A stretch of 64,000 bases of DNA from SVEL01 sp045126475 (lineage in GTDB: Bacteria > Bacillota > Clostridia > Lachnospirales > Lachnospiraceae): the NCBI GenBank assembly GCA_045126475.1, contig JBGVOL010000073.1:17824-81823 (forward strand). Reading direction: 5' to 3'. Under the pieces are notes generated by a model that was given only the letters and a program-made list of their open reading frames with translations, searched no databases and was not told the DNA's origin. The number at the start of each line of letters is the position of its first letter. The stretch's first letter is position 1. A program made the position numbers and the translations under genes. Positions 35,254 through 44,920 of this stretch are shown here, one piece after another.

Positions 35254-35856
35254 CTAGATAAATAAGTCCAACTTCTTTCTCTCTCCTACAGACAGCTTGT
35301 ATATATCCGGTATCTCAAAGCGGTTACCGTCAAGATCTGTAATCATTACTCTTCTGTCCGACAATGACACAACCGAATCTCCGCCCATATGAATAGTAAA
35401 ACGGCATGCACCAAAGTTTGTCATCACATTGAAATATCCATATCCGTATTCATCTTTTATGTCTATTATCTTTGAAATCTCAGGTGTAAAGTATCTAAGC
35501 CGTAACTGTTCCCTAAGCATCTCTGCCTGATCTTCTGAAAGCTTGGAAAGACTCTCGACCATGCCTATTTCTCTTGCCTTTTCGTCAGCCTCTCTTATGG
35601 AAATGTACTCGTCAGGCTCCGTCACCGGAAATGTTCGATATACACCAATTCTGTCATACTTCTTTCCTGCATACTCAAGAGCTACAAAACCGCCTGCTGT
35701 TCTTGAAAATACGGCATTATCCTTCGTGAGATAACGAAGCTCCAGCAAATCTGCCGATTCTGCTTTCATTTTCTCCTCATCAAATTCCTCCAAATCCAGT
35801 GTGACACCGGATGTTTCCATTACTTCATCCATATATATACCGGCCCCTTGGGGCAT
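35254..35856 (-). CDS. DUF1854 protein
   Basis: 200 residues; AAAGGATA three bases before ATG 35856. The DUF1854 layout is seen as ISIREADEKAREIGMVESLS, then RFTIHMGGDSVVSLSDRRV, MITDLDGNRFEIPDIYKLSV and a Leu-rich end. No membrane segment or catalytic motif is visible. DUF1854 proteins are found beside exporters of this type; no biochemical role is established to my knowledge. It lies between two ABC exporter genes with gaps of 14 and 10 bases, so the three products are probably one complex or pathway. Confidence 0.78.
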   Translation of the reverse strand: MPQGAGIYMDEVMETSGVTLDLEEFDEEKMKAESADLLELRYLTKDNAVFSRTAGGFVALEYAGKKYDRIGVYRTFPVTEPDEYISIREADEKAREIGMVESLSKLSEDQAEMLREQLRLRYFTPEISKIIDIKDEYGYGYFNVMTNFGACRFTIHMGGDSVVSLSDRRVMITDLDGNRFEIPDIYKLSVGERKKLDLFI

Positions 35857-35866
35857 TATCCTTTCT

Positions 35867-38209
35867 CTATAATCCTCTCATGGCAAGGGCTTTTGTCTGT
35901 AACTCCATCAGCTTATAGTAGGTACCTTTCATTTCTATAAGTTCTCCATGAGTTCCTGCCTCTGTCACTCTGCCATCATCAACAACTATAAGTTTATCCG
36001 CATTTCTAAGGGTTGAAAGTCTGTGGGCTATGGACAGTGTGGTCCTTCCCTTTACAAGCTTCTCCAAAGATTCCTGAATGGCAAGTTCTGTCTCTGTATC
36101 AACTGCCGAAGTTGCTTCATCAAGAATAAGTATCCTTGGATTGGCAAGTATTGCCCTTGCCATTGACACCCTCTGCTTCTCACCGCCTGACAGGTTCCTT
36201 CCCGACGAACCGATGATTGTATCATAACCCTGTGGCATCTTACATATAAAATCATGGGCCGATGCCTGTATGGCTGCCTCTATTATCTCTTTTCTCGTTG
36301 CATCAGGTCTTGCGTAAGCAATATTTTCCGCCACCGTACCCATAAATATATATGTCTCCTGCGAAACCATGGCAATACTTCTTCTAAGCTCATTAAATCC
36401 CATCTGCTTAACATCTATACCGTCAATCTTTATATATCCCTCATCCGGGTCATACAATCTTGATATAAGATTTACAAGGGTTGACTTTCCTGCCCCGGAA
36501 CGTCCTACAATTCCAAGCATCTGTCCCGCTTCAATCTCGAAGCTTATATCCTTAAGAATCGGTTTATGAGGCTCATATCCGAACGTCACATGGGACAGTT
36601 CTATCTTACCTTCAATATGGTCCGGCCTTACAGGTTCTGCTGCCTCTTTAACCTCAGGCACCGCATCGATTATCTCAAACATTCTCTGAGATGAATTCAG
36701 GCAGTCTGTCATCCATCTGAACACATATGACATAAAGTCAAGAGGTCCGTTAAGCTGAGTCACATAGCCTGCAAATGTCACAAGCAAACCAAACTCCATG
36801 TCCGAACCGCCAAGTATCATTGCGGAGCCAAGTCCCCAAACGATAAATGAGGCGATATTTTCAGCCGATGAATAAAGAGCATAATACTTGTTATCATATC
36901 TCATTACATCCATCTCAGCATCTCTCACAGCCTTATTTCCCGTTCCAAGTCTCTTAAGCTCCTGCTCCTCCTGACCAAAAGCCTTAATAACCCTTGCTCC
37001 GGTAATGTTATCATTTAACTGACCATTGAGCTTTCTGTTTGCCCTGTGCCTCTTACCGTAAAATGTCCATAGTCTTGGAAGCATTCTGTAGCTCTGGATA
37101 GTCAGAAACGGAAGCAGAATCAGCGAAGCCAGTGCCAGCAGCGGATTCATGCAGAACATAATCACGCATGTTGCAATGATTGTAAATGCATTGGTAAATA
37201 TGTACGGAAGTCCGTCAATAAAAAAGCTTGTAACCTCAGTGGCATCATCGAGAACTCTTGTCATAAGTCCTCCTGTCTGCCTTGAATTATAAAAGCTTAT
37301 GGACAGCTTTCCCATGGAGTTAAAAATCTGCTGTTTCATTTCTGCAACAACCTCCGGCACAATCCTTGCCGTCATGGCACCGTGGATTATTCCCATAAGT
37401 TGCATAAGAATCTTTGTCACAATCATTGCAATTACCGTAAATCCAAGAATAACTGCAAACCTGCCTGCCGGAACGTTCACAATCTTTAACAATGACTCAT
37501 CTTTTGCCAGCACCCTGTCATACAAAAATGTACCTGACAGATACGGCCATACAAGATTAAGCACACCTACTCCGATGTAGCAAAGCATCATTATACAGAG
37601 TCTTAACTTGTACTTGAAGAAATACTTCATTACACGCATAAACAAAGACTTTTTATCCATACATCTCGGACAGATCTTTCTCTCCTGATCAGGATATAAT
37701 GTTCCGCATTTCGGACAGCATTCCATCTTTTTGCTTCCTACAATATCCTCCTCACTAAGCTCCTCTGACTTTTTTACTTTCTCAATATTTTTTGTGAGTC
37801 TTTCCATTTCACCCATCTTCGAGTTTGAAAATCTGCAAAGCTTTGTATCCGTTTCAGATATCTTTCCCATGAGTATTCCGCCGCTGACCTGACGGATTAT
37901 TTCCGTATTTTCTATGCTTTCAAGCATATGAATCCTTATTACCGGCTTGGTGCTGTCAATATATTCCGAATCTCCCTTCGCCGCATAACCTCCAAATCTG
38001 AAGCTGCCCTTACGGCTGTATGGGTACATAGCCAGTACCAGTCTGTCTTTGGTAAGTATTATGTAGTTATTAACAAATCTGAACTCCTCATCAATATCAC
38101 TCTCTGCCACATAGAGAATATCCTCCCTCACTATCTGATACCCTTCCAATACTTTGTACAGATTTGCAGGCAGTTTCAACTGCCTTTTAATGTCATCATT
38201 CTTTTCCAT
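35867..38209 (-). CDS. ABC exporter with PH-like and zinc-ribbon N-terminus (first)
   Basis: 780 residues from ATG 38209 (MEKNDDIKRQLKLPANLYKV), with GGAAAAGGG upstream; the open frame goes to 38308 without a ribosome site. The N-terminal 130 residues are PH-like beta strands (NNYIILTKDRLVLAMYPYSR), followed by a zinc ribbon with Cys 164/165, 168, 180 and 183. Exporter core with six membrane segments and nucleotide-binding domain: Walker A GRSGAGKSTL, signature NLSGGEKQR, Walker B LILDEATSAVD, switch His in SIAHRLS. First gene of the exporter-DUF1854-exporter operon. Both ATP sites look intact. Confidence 0.88.
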   Translation of the reverse strand: MEKNDDIKRQLKLPANLYKVLEGYQIVREDILYVAESDIDEEFRFVNNYIILTKDRLVLAMYPYSRKGSFRFGGYAAKGDSEYIDSTKPVIRIHMLESIENTEIIRQVSGGILMGKISETDTKLCRFSNSKMGEMERLTKNIEKVKKSEELSEEDIVGSKKMECCPKCGTLYPDQERKICPRCMDKKSLFMRVMKYFFKYKLRLCIMMLCYIGVGVLNLVWPYLSGTFLYDRVLAKDESLLKIVNVPAGRFAVILGFTVIAMIVTKILMQLMGIIHGAMTARIVPEVVAEMKQQIFNSMGKLSISFYNSRQTGGLMTRVLDDATEVTSFFIDGLPYIFTNAFTIIATCVIMFCMNPLLALASLILLPFLTIQSYRMLPRLWTFYGKRHRANRKLNGQLNDNITGARVIKAFGQEEQELKRLGTGNKAVRDAEMDVMRYDNKYYALYSSAENIASFIVWGLGSAMILGGSDMEFGLLVTFAGYVTQLNGPLDFMSYVFRWMTDCLNSSQRMFEIIDAVPEVKEAAEPVRPDHIEGKIELSHVTFGYEPHKPILKDISFEIEAGQMLGIVGRSGAGKSTLVNLISRLYDPDEGYIKIDGIDVKQMGFNELRRSIAMVSQETYIFMGTVAENIAYARPDATRKEIIEAAIQASAHDFICKMPQGYDTIIGSSGRNLSGGEKQRVSMARAILANPRILILDEATSAVDTETELAIQESLEKLVKGRTTLSIAHRLSTLRNADKLIVVDDGRVTEAGTHGELIEMKGTYYKLMELQTKALAMRGL

Positions 38210-38278
38210 ATCCCTTTTCCTCTCTGATGTACAAGTCATATAATAGAAAGTACGCTCTGCGAACTTTCTGTTATCATA

Positions 38279-38317
38279 AAAAAACGCATCGAAACATACA
38301 TGTTTCAATGCGTTTTT
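38279..38317. terminator. Terminator upstream of the ABC exporter operon
   Basis: AAAAACGCAT and ATGCGTTTTT pair around a second stem (GAAACA/TGTTTC), flanked by A and T runs, so it can act on both strands. It should stop transcripts arriving from the chemotaxis gene. Confidence 0.8.
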
Positions 38318-38624
38318 AACACAGTCTATTTATAGTATATCTAAAATAGACAAAATAAAATGTGAATATATGCAAGCATACAGCACCGCTATGACACAAG
38401 TACATCTAATGATGATTACCTGTCATAAACGATAGTCCTAACAGGAAATCAATAACTTATTAAATTATTAATTCTGTTTGGCATAATGCCATATACTAAT
38501 ATAACCATTTTATTTGTCTCCTTTCGTCAAATATTGTTGTGAACTGATGGTCATAACAACTCACGAGTCCTACTATAACTCTTGTTTTTTCCATTGTCAA
38601 TCAATTTTTTATTATTTTGGTATT
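38318..38624. other. 307-bp gap before the chemotaxis receptor end
   Basis: AT-rich with a GTCTATTT/AAATAGAC pair near 38326-38353. No gene or riboswitch seen. It follows the 3' end of the MCP gene on the minus strand. Confidence 0.4.
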
Positions 38625-40118
38625 TTACAGATATCTGTTAAGTCTCTCTGCACTCTTTACTACATCACTAAGGAGGTTTCTTGCTTCAACAAAGCTGTCC
38701 TGATTCTTCTCTGAAGAGTCTTTTGCCACATCGGCACTTGCTGTTACTTCTTCACTGGTTGCAGACAAATGACTGATATTCTCAACAATGGTATCATTTG
38801 CGCCTCTAAGAACCTCAAGCCTGCCATCCATTGTAGCAATACTTCCCGTAAGTGACATTATATTTTCATCAAGAGCTTCTATATTCTTTGACGCACTATT
38901 TATAAGCTCATTCTGCTTATCCGCTGCAACAACAGACTCCTGTACTTTTTCCGCAACTTCATTTGCATTGTCATTTAACTCTGCAATGATTGCTGCAATA
39001 CTTTCCGTAGACTGTCTTGTCTGCTCTGCCAGCTGCCTTATCTGGTCTGCAACAACTGCAAATCCACGTCCTGCTTCGCCTGCTCTGGCGCTCTCGATGG
39101 ATGCATTAAGTGCGAGAAGGTTTGTCTGACTTGAAATCTGGAAAATCATATCGGCAATATTTCTTACTTCCTCTGTTTTCTTCTGAAGCTGTTCCATTGA
39201 TGCCACAACCTCATGGTTAACAACCTTAATTGTCTCTGACTGAGTCTCCATATCACTCATAACTTTCTTACTGTCACTGATTGCCTCACCGGAATCCTTA
39301 GCCACCTGTACAACATTATCAGAAAGCTCCTTTGTTGCATTGATTGACTCCTGAATATCCCTTGTCATAACTGTCTGTTCCTGAATATTCTCCGCAGTTA
39401 CCTGAGTACTCTCTCCGATTTCAACAAGTGAACGATGAACATTTGTAGTAGACTCCTCAAGATTCTCCATAACCTCCTCTACATTTGAAACACCATCCTT
39501 TACAACCTCAGCAATCTCAAGAACATCCTTAAGCATTGTGTCAATATGATCCTTCTGTGCATCCACTTTTCCGAATGTATCTCTGTTAAACATTGCTTTT
39601 CTTGATGCCGTCTGAATGCATCCGATAAAGAAAAGTGTTCCAAAAACAGCCTGAAGAACCCATCCGGGAATATCAAAATTATTCTTTGAATGATTTACAC
39701 ATATCTGTATCACTACATTAACATCAACAATTGTGAGATAAACCAGGCATGTATTTCTAAACGGCTTATGGTCATCAAGCACAAGGGCCCCGGCAATAAG
39801 TGGAAGCATATACATAAATACCATCTGACTATGTCCTGTCATTACAACAAATGCGTAAGCTACTGCAAACGACCCAAGTTCTATGAATATGAGTCTTGGC
39901 ATTGTCTTGTTCTTAAAATAGAACACCCATGTTACAACAAGCGATACAAAAATCAATACTGAACCCCATGTAGTTGACAATGTCGGTGTTGATGACAGAT
40001 TCTGCAACATAAACATGCCTATCATAATTACGCATACAACTGTAAAACCTACCATATTTGATTTATTCGCTCTTTTTAACTGTTCCTCTTTGTTTGCATA
40101 CTTAAATTGTTCGTCCAT
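38625..40118 (-). CDS. Methyl-accepting chemotaxis protein with six-segment membrane domain
   Basis: 497 residues, AGGAGGG ribosome site. Residues 20-195 form about six membrane segments without an obvious extracellular ligand domain or HAMP. The rest is a helical signalling domain whose tip reads SIESARAGEAGRGFAVVADQ, the CheA/CheW contact. Such receptors likely sense membrane state or a small signal inside the membrane. It is 47 bp from the GGDEF-EAL gene on the same strand and may be cotranscribed with it. Confidence 0.92.
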   Translation of the reverse strand: MDEQFKYANKEEQLKRANKSNMVGFTVVCVIMIGMFMLQNLSSTPTLSTTWGSVLIFVSLVVTWVFYFKNKTMPRLIFIELGSFAVAYAFVVMTGHSQMVFMYMLPLIAGALVLDDHKPFRNTCLVYLTIVDVNVVIQICVNHSKNNFDIPGWVLQAVFGTLFFIGCIQTASRKAMFNRDTFGKVDAQKDHIDTMLKDVLEIAEVVKDGVSNVEEVMENLEESTTNVHRSLVEIGESTQVTAENIQEQTVMTRDIQESINATKELSDNVVQVAKDSGEAISDSKKVMSDMETQSETIKVVNHEVVASMEQLQKKTEEVRNIADMIFQISSQTNLLALNASIESARAGEAGRGFAVVADQIRQLAEQTRQSTESIAAIIAELNDNANEVAEKVQESVVAADKQNELINSASKNIEALDENIMSLTGSIATMDGRLEVLRGANDTIVENISHLSATSEEVTASADVAKDSSEKNQDSFVEARNLLSDVVKSAERLNRYL

Positions 40119-40165
40119 TGTTGTCCCTCCTAAATCTTTAAATGCTTATGTATGTATTTCCTACG

Positions 40166-42364
40166 TTATGCCTGGTCATGTATTCCAAGAAAATCCTCCT
40201 GAAATTTCTTATAAGGCACAGGTTTTCCATAGTAATAGCCTTGTATCATGTTGACATTCATTGACTTTAATATCTCGAGCTGCTCATTCTCCTCTACGCC
40301 CTCCACGCATACCTTTGCACCAAGTTTTTCAGACAACTCTGTAATAAGCTTAATAAACGTCTGTGCATAATCATCTGATGTAATATCATCAATAAAATTC
40401 TTGTCAACTTTTATTATATCAAAATTCATCTGCTTAATATAGCTTAAAGATGAATATCCGGTACCAAAATCATCAAGAGCAATACCTACTCCCAGCTTTT
40501 TTATCTCATTAATGACTTTCTTCATATATGCCATGTCGTTTATTGCCAGGCTCTCTGTTACCTCCAATATAATGTTCTCAGGATGAACTCCTGTCTCATT
40601 AACTATATTGGTTATAGTCTCCACTACATTTTTCTGCACAAGCTGAACGATTGAGAGATTCACATGGAGCTTCTTTTCAACACCCATATCACTCCAATAC
40701 TTATTTATCTGACATGCCTTACGTAAGAAGTATTCACCAATTACAACTATCAGACCAAGATGTTCTGCAAGGGGTATAAAATCCACCGGCATGAGAAATC
40801 CAAGTTCATGGCTGTTCCATCTGATAAGTGCCTCTCCGCCCATGCATTCTCCCGTCACTGTATCCATAATCGGCTGGATATACAATTCAAACTCCATGCC
40901 GCCTACCGCAATGGCTGTCCTCATGTTTTTCTCGACATCAAGCCTTTTTATTGACAAGCCTTCTTCCGATGCATTATAGTACTCAATCCTGTTTTTTCCG
41001 CCTTTTTTTGCATCATACATGGCTATATCCGCTTTTTTCAGCAAGTCGTTTACATCTGTTCCGTCTTCGGGATAACATACAATTCCCATACTCATAGTCG
41101 AATAATACTCCGTACCGTCAATAAGCCATGGCTTGTTAAACATATCCAATATATTATCTATGATATTGTCGATATCATCCTTCTGCTCGGGATGTATCAG
41201 TATAACAAACTCATCGCCACCCACACGGTAACAACAGTCGCCGATACCCTCAATCTGCTGAAGCCCCATGGATATCAGTTTCAAAAGCATATCCCCATGC
41301 TGATGGCCAAGGCCATCATTAATGTGTTTAAAGTTGTCCAAATCAATGAACATTATGTATCCGCTCTTACCTTCATTCACAGCTTCTGTTATGGTTTCAT
41401 ATAGATCAGCCTCGCATCTCATACGGTTATACAATCCCGTAAGAAAATCATTGTTTGCCTGAAACTCAATTCGCTTCTCATTCTTTTTCTTTTCTGTTAT
41501 GTCAGAAATATCAAAAAGTGTAACTCTGTTTCCGTCTACCCATGAAATATCTGAAGTCTTTATATAAAACCATTTCTTGAATCTTGCGTCATAGCTTTCC
41601 CAATGTGAACAGCTCTCATTTAATCTGTTGCATTTTTCACACATTTTTTTACTTCCGCAAATGTAGAAATCACTGCATTTTTTGCCTACCATATCATTTT
41701 TAAAGAGTTCAAGCATTCTCTCATTGGAGAAAAGCACCTCTTTAGTCTCTTTATCTACAGTCATCAGACCACTTGACATATTGTCAAGTATTTCCCTTAA
41801 TGCTGTGTGTGAGCTGTACAGTGATGCATGTGACATCTTTCTGATGATTATGCCTTCTACAATGCGTATAACATTGGTGATAAACTCAATATCCTTAAGA
41901 GTCCATACTCTGTCCTTTTTATCATCGGCTATAACCATAGCCATCTGCGGTTTGTCCTGTATCATTACAGGTCTCGCAAGCAATGCGGAGATTCCGTACT
42001 GGGTATAAAGGAATTCTCTCTTTCCCTTGTGTTCGTCGGCAGACATAACATATATATCCTCACCGTATACGATGCTCTCATCCCAAATGTCATCTCTCGC
42101 TCTGTCAAACAGCTCCATTTTATCATCTTTTGTCCATTCGGAAAAGATTTCAAATCTGTCACCGTCTACGATATTCATCATTCCTGCATTTGACACACCA
42201 AGGCTATTCCCTACAATATTTAAAATTCTGTTTATAATTTCATCAAAACCTGCTGCTGAATCAAGATATGACACAATTTCCGAAAAAGCCTCATTTCTTT
42301 TATATTCATCATTAAGCTGATTCTGTTTATTTCTTTTAAACGCACTCAATTTCTCTGTCCTCAT
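40166..42364 (-). CDS. GAF-PAS-GGDEF-EAL protein
   Basis: 732 residues. Order: GAF (about 38-170), PAS (about 190-295), GGDEF (about 300-460) with intact RVGGDEFVIL (381-390), EAL (about 480-725) with GGEALIRW (509-516) and DDFGTGYSSLSYIKQM. Both active-site signatures are intact, so it may make and break cyclic di-GMP, with the balance set by the sensors. The PAS holds Cys 230, 236, 242, 245 and 252, an unusual cluster that could bind a metal or heme. No membrane segment. It is upstream of the chemotaxis receptor gene. Confidence 0.93.
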   Translation of the reverse strand: MRTEKLSAFKRNKQNQLNDEYKRNEAFSEIVSYLDSAAGFDEIINRILNIVGNSLGVSNAGMMNIVDGDRFEIFSEWTKDDKMELFDRARDDIWDESIVYGEDIYVMSADEHKGKREFLYTQYGISALLARPVMIQDKPQMAMVIADDKKDRVWTLKDIEFITNVIRIVEGIIIRKMSHASLYSSHTALREILDNMSSGLMTVDKETKEVLFSNERMLELFKNDMVGKKCSDFYICGSKKMCEKCNRLNESCSHWESYDARFKKWFYIKTSDISWVDGNRVTLFDISDITEKKKNEKRIEFQANNDFLTGLYNRMRCEADLYETITEAVNEGKSGYIMFIDLDNFKHINDGLGHQHGDMLLKLISMGLQQIEGIGDCCYRVGGDEFVILIHPEQKDDIDNIIDNILDMFNKPWLIDGTEYYSTMSMGIVCYPEDGTDVNDLLKKADIAMYDAKKGGKNRIEYYNASEEGLSIKRLDVEKNMRTAIAVGGMEFELYIQPIMDTVTGECMGGEALIRWNSHELGFLMPVDFIPLAEHLGLIVVIGEYFLRKACQINKYWSDMGVEKKLHVNLSIVQLVQKNVVETITNIVNETGVHPENIILEVTESLAINDMAYMKKVINEIKKLGVGIALDDFGTGYSSLSYIKQMNFDIIKVDKNFIDDITSDDYAQTFIKLITELSEKLGAKVCVEGVEENEQLEILKSMNVNMIQGYYYGKPVPYKKFQEDFLGIHDQA

Positions 42365-42559
42365 TTTTCTTTCATTCCCATAACTGATAATTATCCTTTA
42401 TGAAATCGGTTTTTTACCATATCATCATAAGAATACAAATATTTTTTATATTTACTGCTTTACCCAATTAATGTATACATTTTATCACAACATTTCCTTA
42501 TAAACAACAATAAATATCTTTTTTCAATGTAAAAATTCTGACAAATTACGACAAAGAAA

Positions 42560-42592
42560 GTGGTCACATCTTTTTGTTTTCGATGTGACCAC
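42560..42592 (-). terminator. Terminator of guaB
   Basis: 11-bp perfect stem (GTGGTCACATC/GATGTGACCAC) with a loop of 11 bases, 25 bp after the guaB stop, followed on the minus strand by TTTCTTTGTC. Confidence 0.85.
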
Positions 42593-42616
42593 CTATATGT
42601 CTTATACTACTGTCTT

Positions 42617-44071
42617 CTAAACATCTATGCTGTAATTTGGTGCTTCCTTTGTGATATGAATATCATGTGGATGACTTTCCTTAAGTGAAGCTGCTGAAAT
42701 CTTAACAAACTTACCGTGTGTCTTCAAGTCTTCAATTGTAGGAGCTCCACAATAACCCATACCTGAACGGAGACCGCCAACTAACTGGAATACCGTATCC
42801 TCCAGTGTTCCCTTATATGCAACTCGTCCTTCTACGCCTTCAGGCACAAGCTTCTTTGCATCTGTCTGGAAATATCTGTCCTTTGAGCCGTTTTCCATGG
42901 CTGCAATAGAACCCATACCTCTGTATACCTTGTACTTTCTTCCCTGATATAACTCAAATGTACCCGGTGCCTCATCACATCCTGCGAAGATGCTTCCCAT
43001 CATACATACATTGGCACCTGCTGCTATAGCCTTTGTCATATCTCCTGAGAACTTAATACCGCCATCGGCAATAATTGGCACTCCATACTCCTTAGCCGCC
43101 TCATAGCAATCCATAACTGCTGTTATCTGTGGAACACCGATACCTGCAACTATTCTTGTTGTACAGATAGAACCAGGTCCGATACCAACCTTTACCGCAT
43201 CTGCTCCTGCTTCAATTAAAGCTCTTGTACCTTCGCCTGTAGCAACATTTCCTGCAATAACCTGTAAATCCGGATATGCAGTCTTAATCTGCTTAACAGT
43301 GTTCATAATATTCATTGAATGACCGTGAGCCGAGTCAACTACGATAACGTCTACCTTTGCATCTACAAGGGCTGCGACTCTCTCCATTACATTTCTTGTG
43401 ATACCAACAGCAGCACCACAGAGAAGTCTTCCCTGCTTATCCTTCGCTGCAAGAGGATACTTTATCTGTTTTTCAATATCTTTGATAGTGATTAATCCCT
43501 TAAGATTGAAATTGTCATCAACCAACGGAAGCTTTTCTTTTCTCGACTTTGCAAGAATCTCCTTCGCCTCCTCAAGTGTAATGCCCTGCTTTGCCGTAAT
43601 AAGGCCTTCGCTTGTCATCGACTCCTTAATCTTCTTTGAGAAATCTGTCTCAAACTTAAGATCACGATTCGTTATAATTCCTACAAGCTTTCCGTTTTCT
43701 GTAATAGGAACACCTGAAATTCTGAACTTGCCCATAAGTTCGTTTGCGTCCTGTAATGTATGCTCCGGTGATAATGAAAATGGGTCTGTTATTACTCCGT
43801 TCTCTGAGCGCTTTACTTTGTCTACTTCCTCTGCCTGCGCCTCTACTGACATATTTTTATGAATGATACCGATACCACCCTGTCTTGCCATTGCAATCGC
43901 CATGCGATGCTCGGTTACAGTGTCCATACCTGCACTCATCATCGGAATATTTAACCTAATCGACTTTGTTAAATAAGTTGATAAGTCAATCATATTTGGT
44001 GTAACTTCTGAATACTGTGGAACTAAAAGCACATCATCAAATGTTATTCCTTCGCCGATAATCTTTCCCAT
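42617..44071 (-). CDS. guaB: Inosine-5'-monophosphate dehydrogenase
   Basis: 484 residues, usual length. The catalytic loop is seen as GIGPGSICTTRIVAGIGVPQ with the active-site Cys. Two CBS domains (about 95-210) interrupt the barrel, seen as MGKFRISGVPITENGKLVGI. It makes XMP from IMP for guanine nucleotide synthesis. The ribosome site is GAGGATT. It stands alone with its own terminator. Confidence 0.97.
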   Translation of the reverse strand: MGKIIGEGITFDDVLLVPQYSEVTPNMIDLSTYLTKSIRLNIPMMSAGMDTVTEHRMAIAMARQGGIGIIHKNMSVEAQAEEVDKVKRSENGVITDPFSLSPEHTLQDANELMGKFRISGVPITENGKLVGIITNRDLKFETDFSKKIKESMTSEGLITAKQGITLEEAKEILAKSRKEKLPLVDDNFNLKGLITIKDIEKQIKYPLAAKDKQGRLLCGAAVGITRNVMERVAALVDAKVDVIVVDSAHGHSMNIMNTVKQIKTAYPDLQVIAGNVATGEGTRALIEAGADAVKVGIGPGSICTTRIVAGIGVPQITAVMDCYEAAKEYGVPIIADGGIKFSGDMTKAIAAGANVCMMGSIFAGCDEAPGTFELYQGRKYKVYRGMGSIAAMENGSKDRYFQTDAKKLVPEGVEGRVAYKGTLEDTVFQLVGGLRSGMGYCGAPTIEDLKTHGKFVKISAASLKESHPHDIHITKEAPNYSIDV

Positions 44072-44189
44072 TTCAATAATCCTCGCTTTCTTCTTCGTAT
44101 TAAAACATGCGAACTTATAAAATAAGTCCGCATGATAAGTAACTTTCGGTAAAGTATAAACTTTTTACGACAAAATGTCAAATACTTTT

Positions 44190-44699
44190 TTAGCTGAGAA
44201 AAACCCTGCTTGGCACAAAAGTCTTTATGGCATTTAACATTTCCTCGTTAGGCTCAAAAACAACCTTTGCAGTTGCCCCCTCCTCGATTGGTATTATAAA
44301 TGCATATTTCTGTCTGTCTGCATATCCTGATGAATAATCCATAACCTTAATCTTTCCATTGTTATTATGGTAAGAAAGCTTATCACTGTTTAAAGGTGCA
44401 AGAACTTCTATGGACATCATGTCAAATCTTCTTGCTTTCTTTCTCTTCATTTTTCCATAAATGCAGTCAATATCAAGGTCTCCGCTTATAAACTGATACT
44501 CATATTCTGTATCTGTATTCCTGAATACAATTATGTCAAGATATACAAGAAAGCAACCTGCCATAATACCAAAAATATGGAACATGGCAAAACCCAAAAG
44601 CATTGCTATAACCGTTGCAACAACCACAAGAAACCTGCAAAGAAGCGCAGTATTACCTGTTCTTCTCTTAACTATCAATTCACAATATGTGTCGTTCAT
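44190..44699 (-). CDS. Uncharacterised membrane protein (possibly DUF6106)
   Basis: 169 residues, AAGGAG ribosome site. Two adjacent hydrophobic segments near residues 20-60, followed by a cytoplasmic part with beta-strand character (YEYQFISGDLDIDCIYGKMK, then VVFEPNEEMLNAIKTFVP). It resembles small PH-like membrane proteins of Lachnospiraceae, but I cannot name a function. It is between groESL and guaB on the same strand. Confidence 0.6.
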   Translation of the reverse strand: MNDTYCELIVKRRTGNTALLCRFLVVVATVIAMLLGFAMFHIFGIMAGCFLVYLDIIVFRNTDTEYEYQFISGDLDIDCIYGKMKRKKARRFDMMSIEVLAPLNSDKLSYHNNNGKIKVMDYSSGYADRQKYAFIIPIEEGATAKVVFEPNEEMLNAIKTFVPSRVFLS

Positions 44700-44789
44700 T
44701 TTGTTCTCCTTTTTGTCCTTAAAATGTCAGATTCTCAAAACATTTTCATCCTGTGCAATTATACTTAATAATACCGGTGTAGTCAAGAT

Positions 44790-44833
44790 AAAACACCCCT
44801 TGATTTTGTTAAAACAAAAACAAGGGGTGTTTT
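44790..44833 (-). terminator. Terminator of groES-groEL
   Basis: AAAACACCCCTTG and CAAGGGGTGTTTT pair over 13 bp with a loop of 18, flanked by T and A tracts. A smaller CAAAATTTTA/TAAAATTTTG hairpin (44888-44914) lies between it and the groEL stop. Confidence 0.9.
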
Positions 44834-44920
44834 CTTCGAAAATTTGAGCCTGTGACCACTTTACATTTTCTCAGCATTTACTTATTCGAGCAAAATTTTA
44901 TTTCATAAAATTTTGGTCAA

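Noticed and set aside
38318..38624. Possible cyclic di-GMP riboswitch near the chemotaxis and GGDEF-EAL genes
   Set aside because: No GEMM-type conserved blocks were found in this gap or in the gaps at 40119-40165 and 42365-42616.
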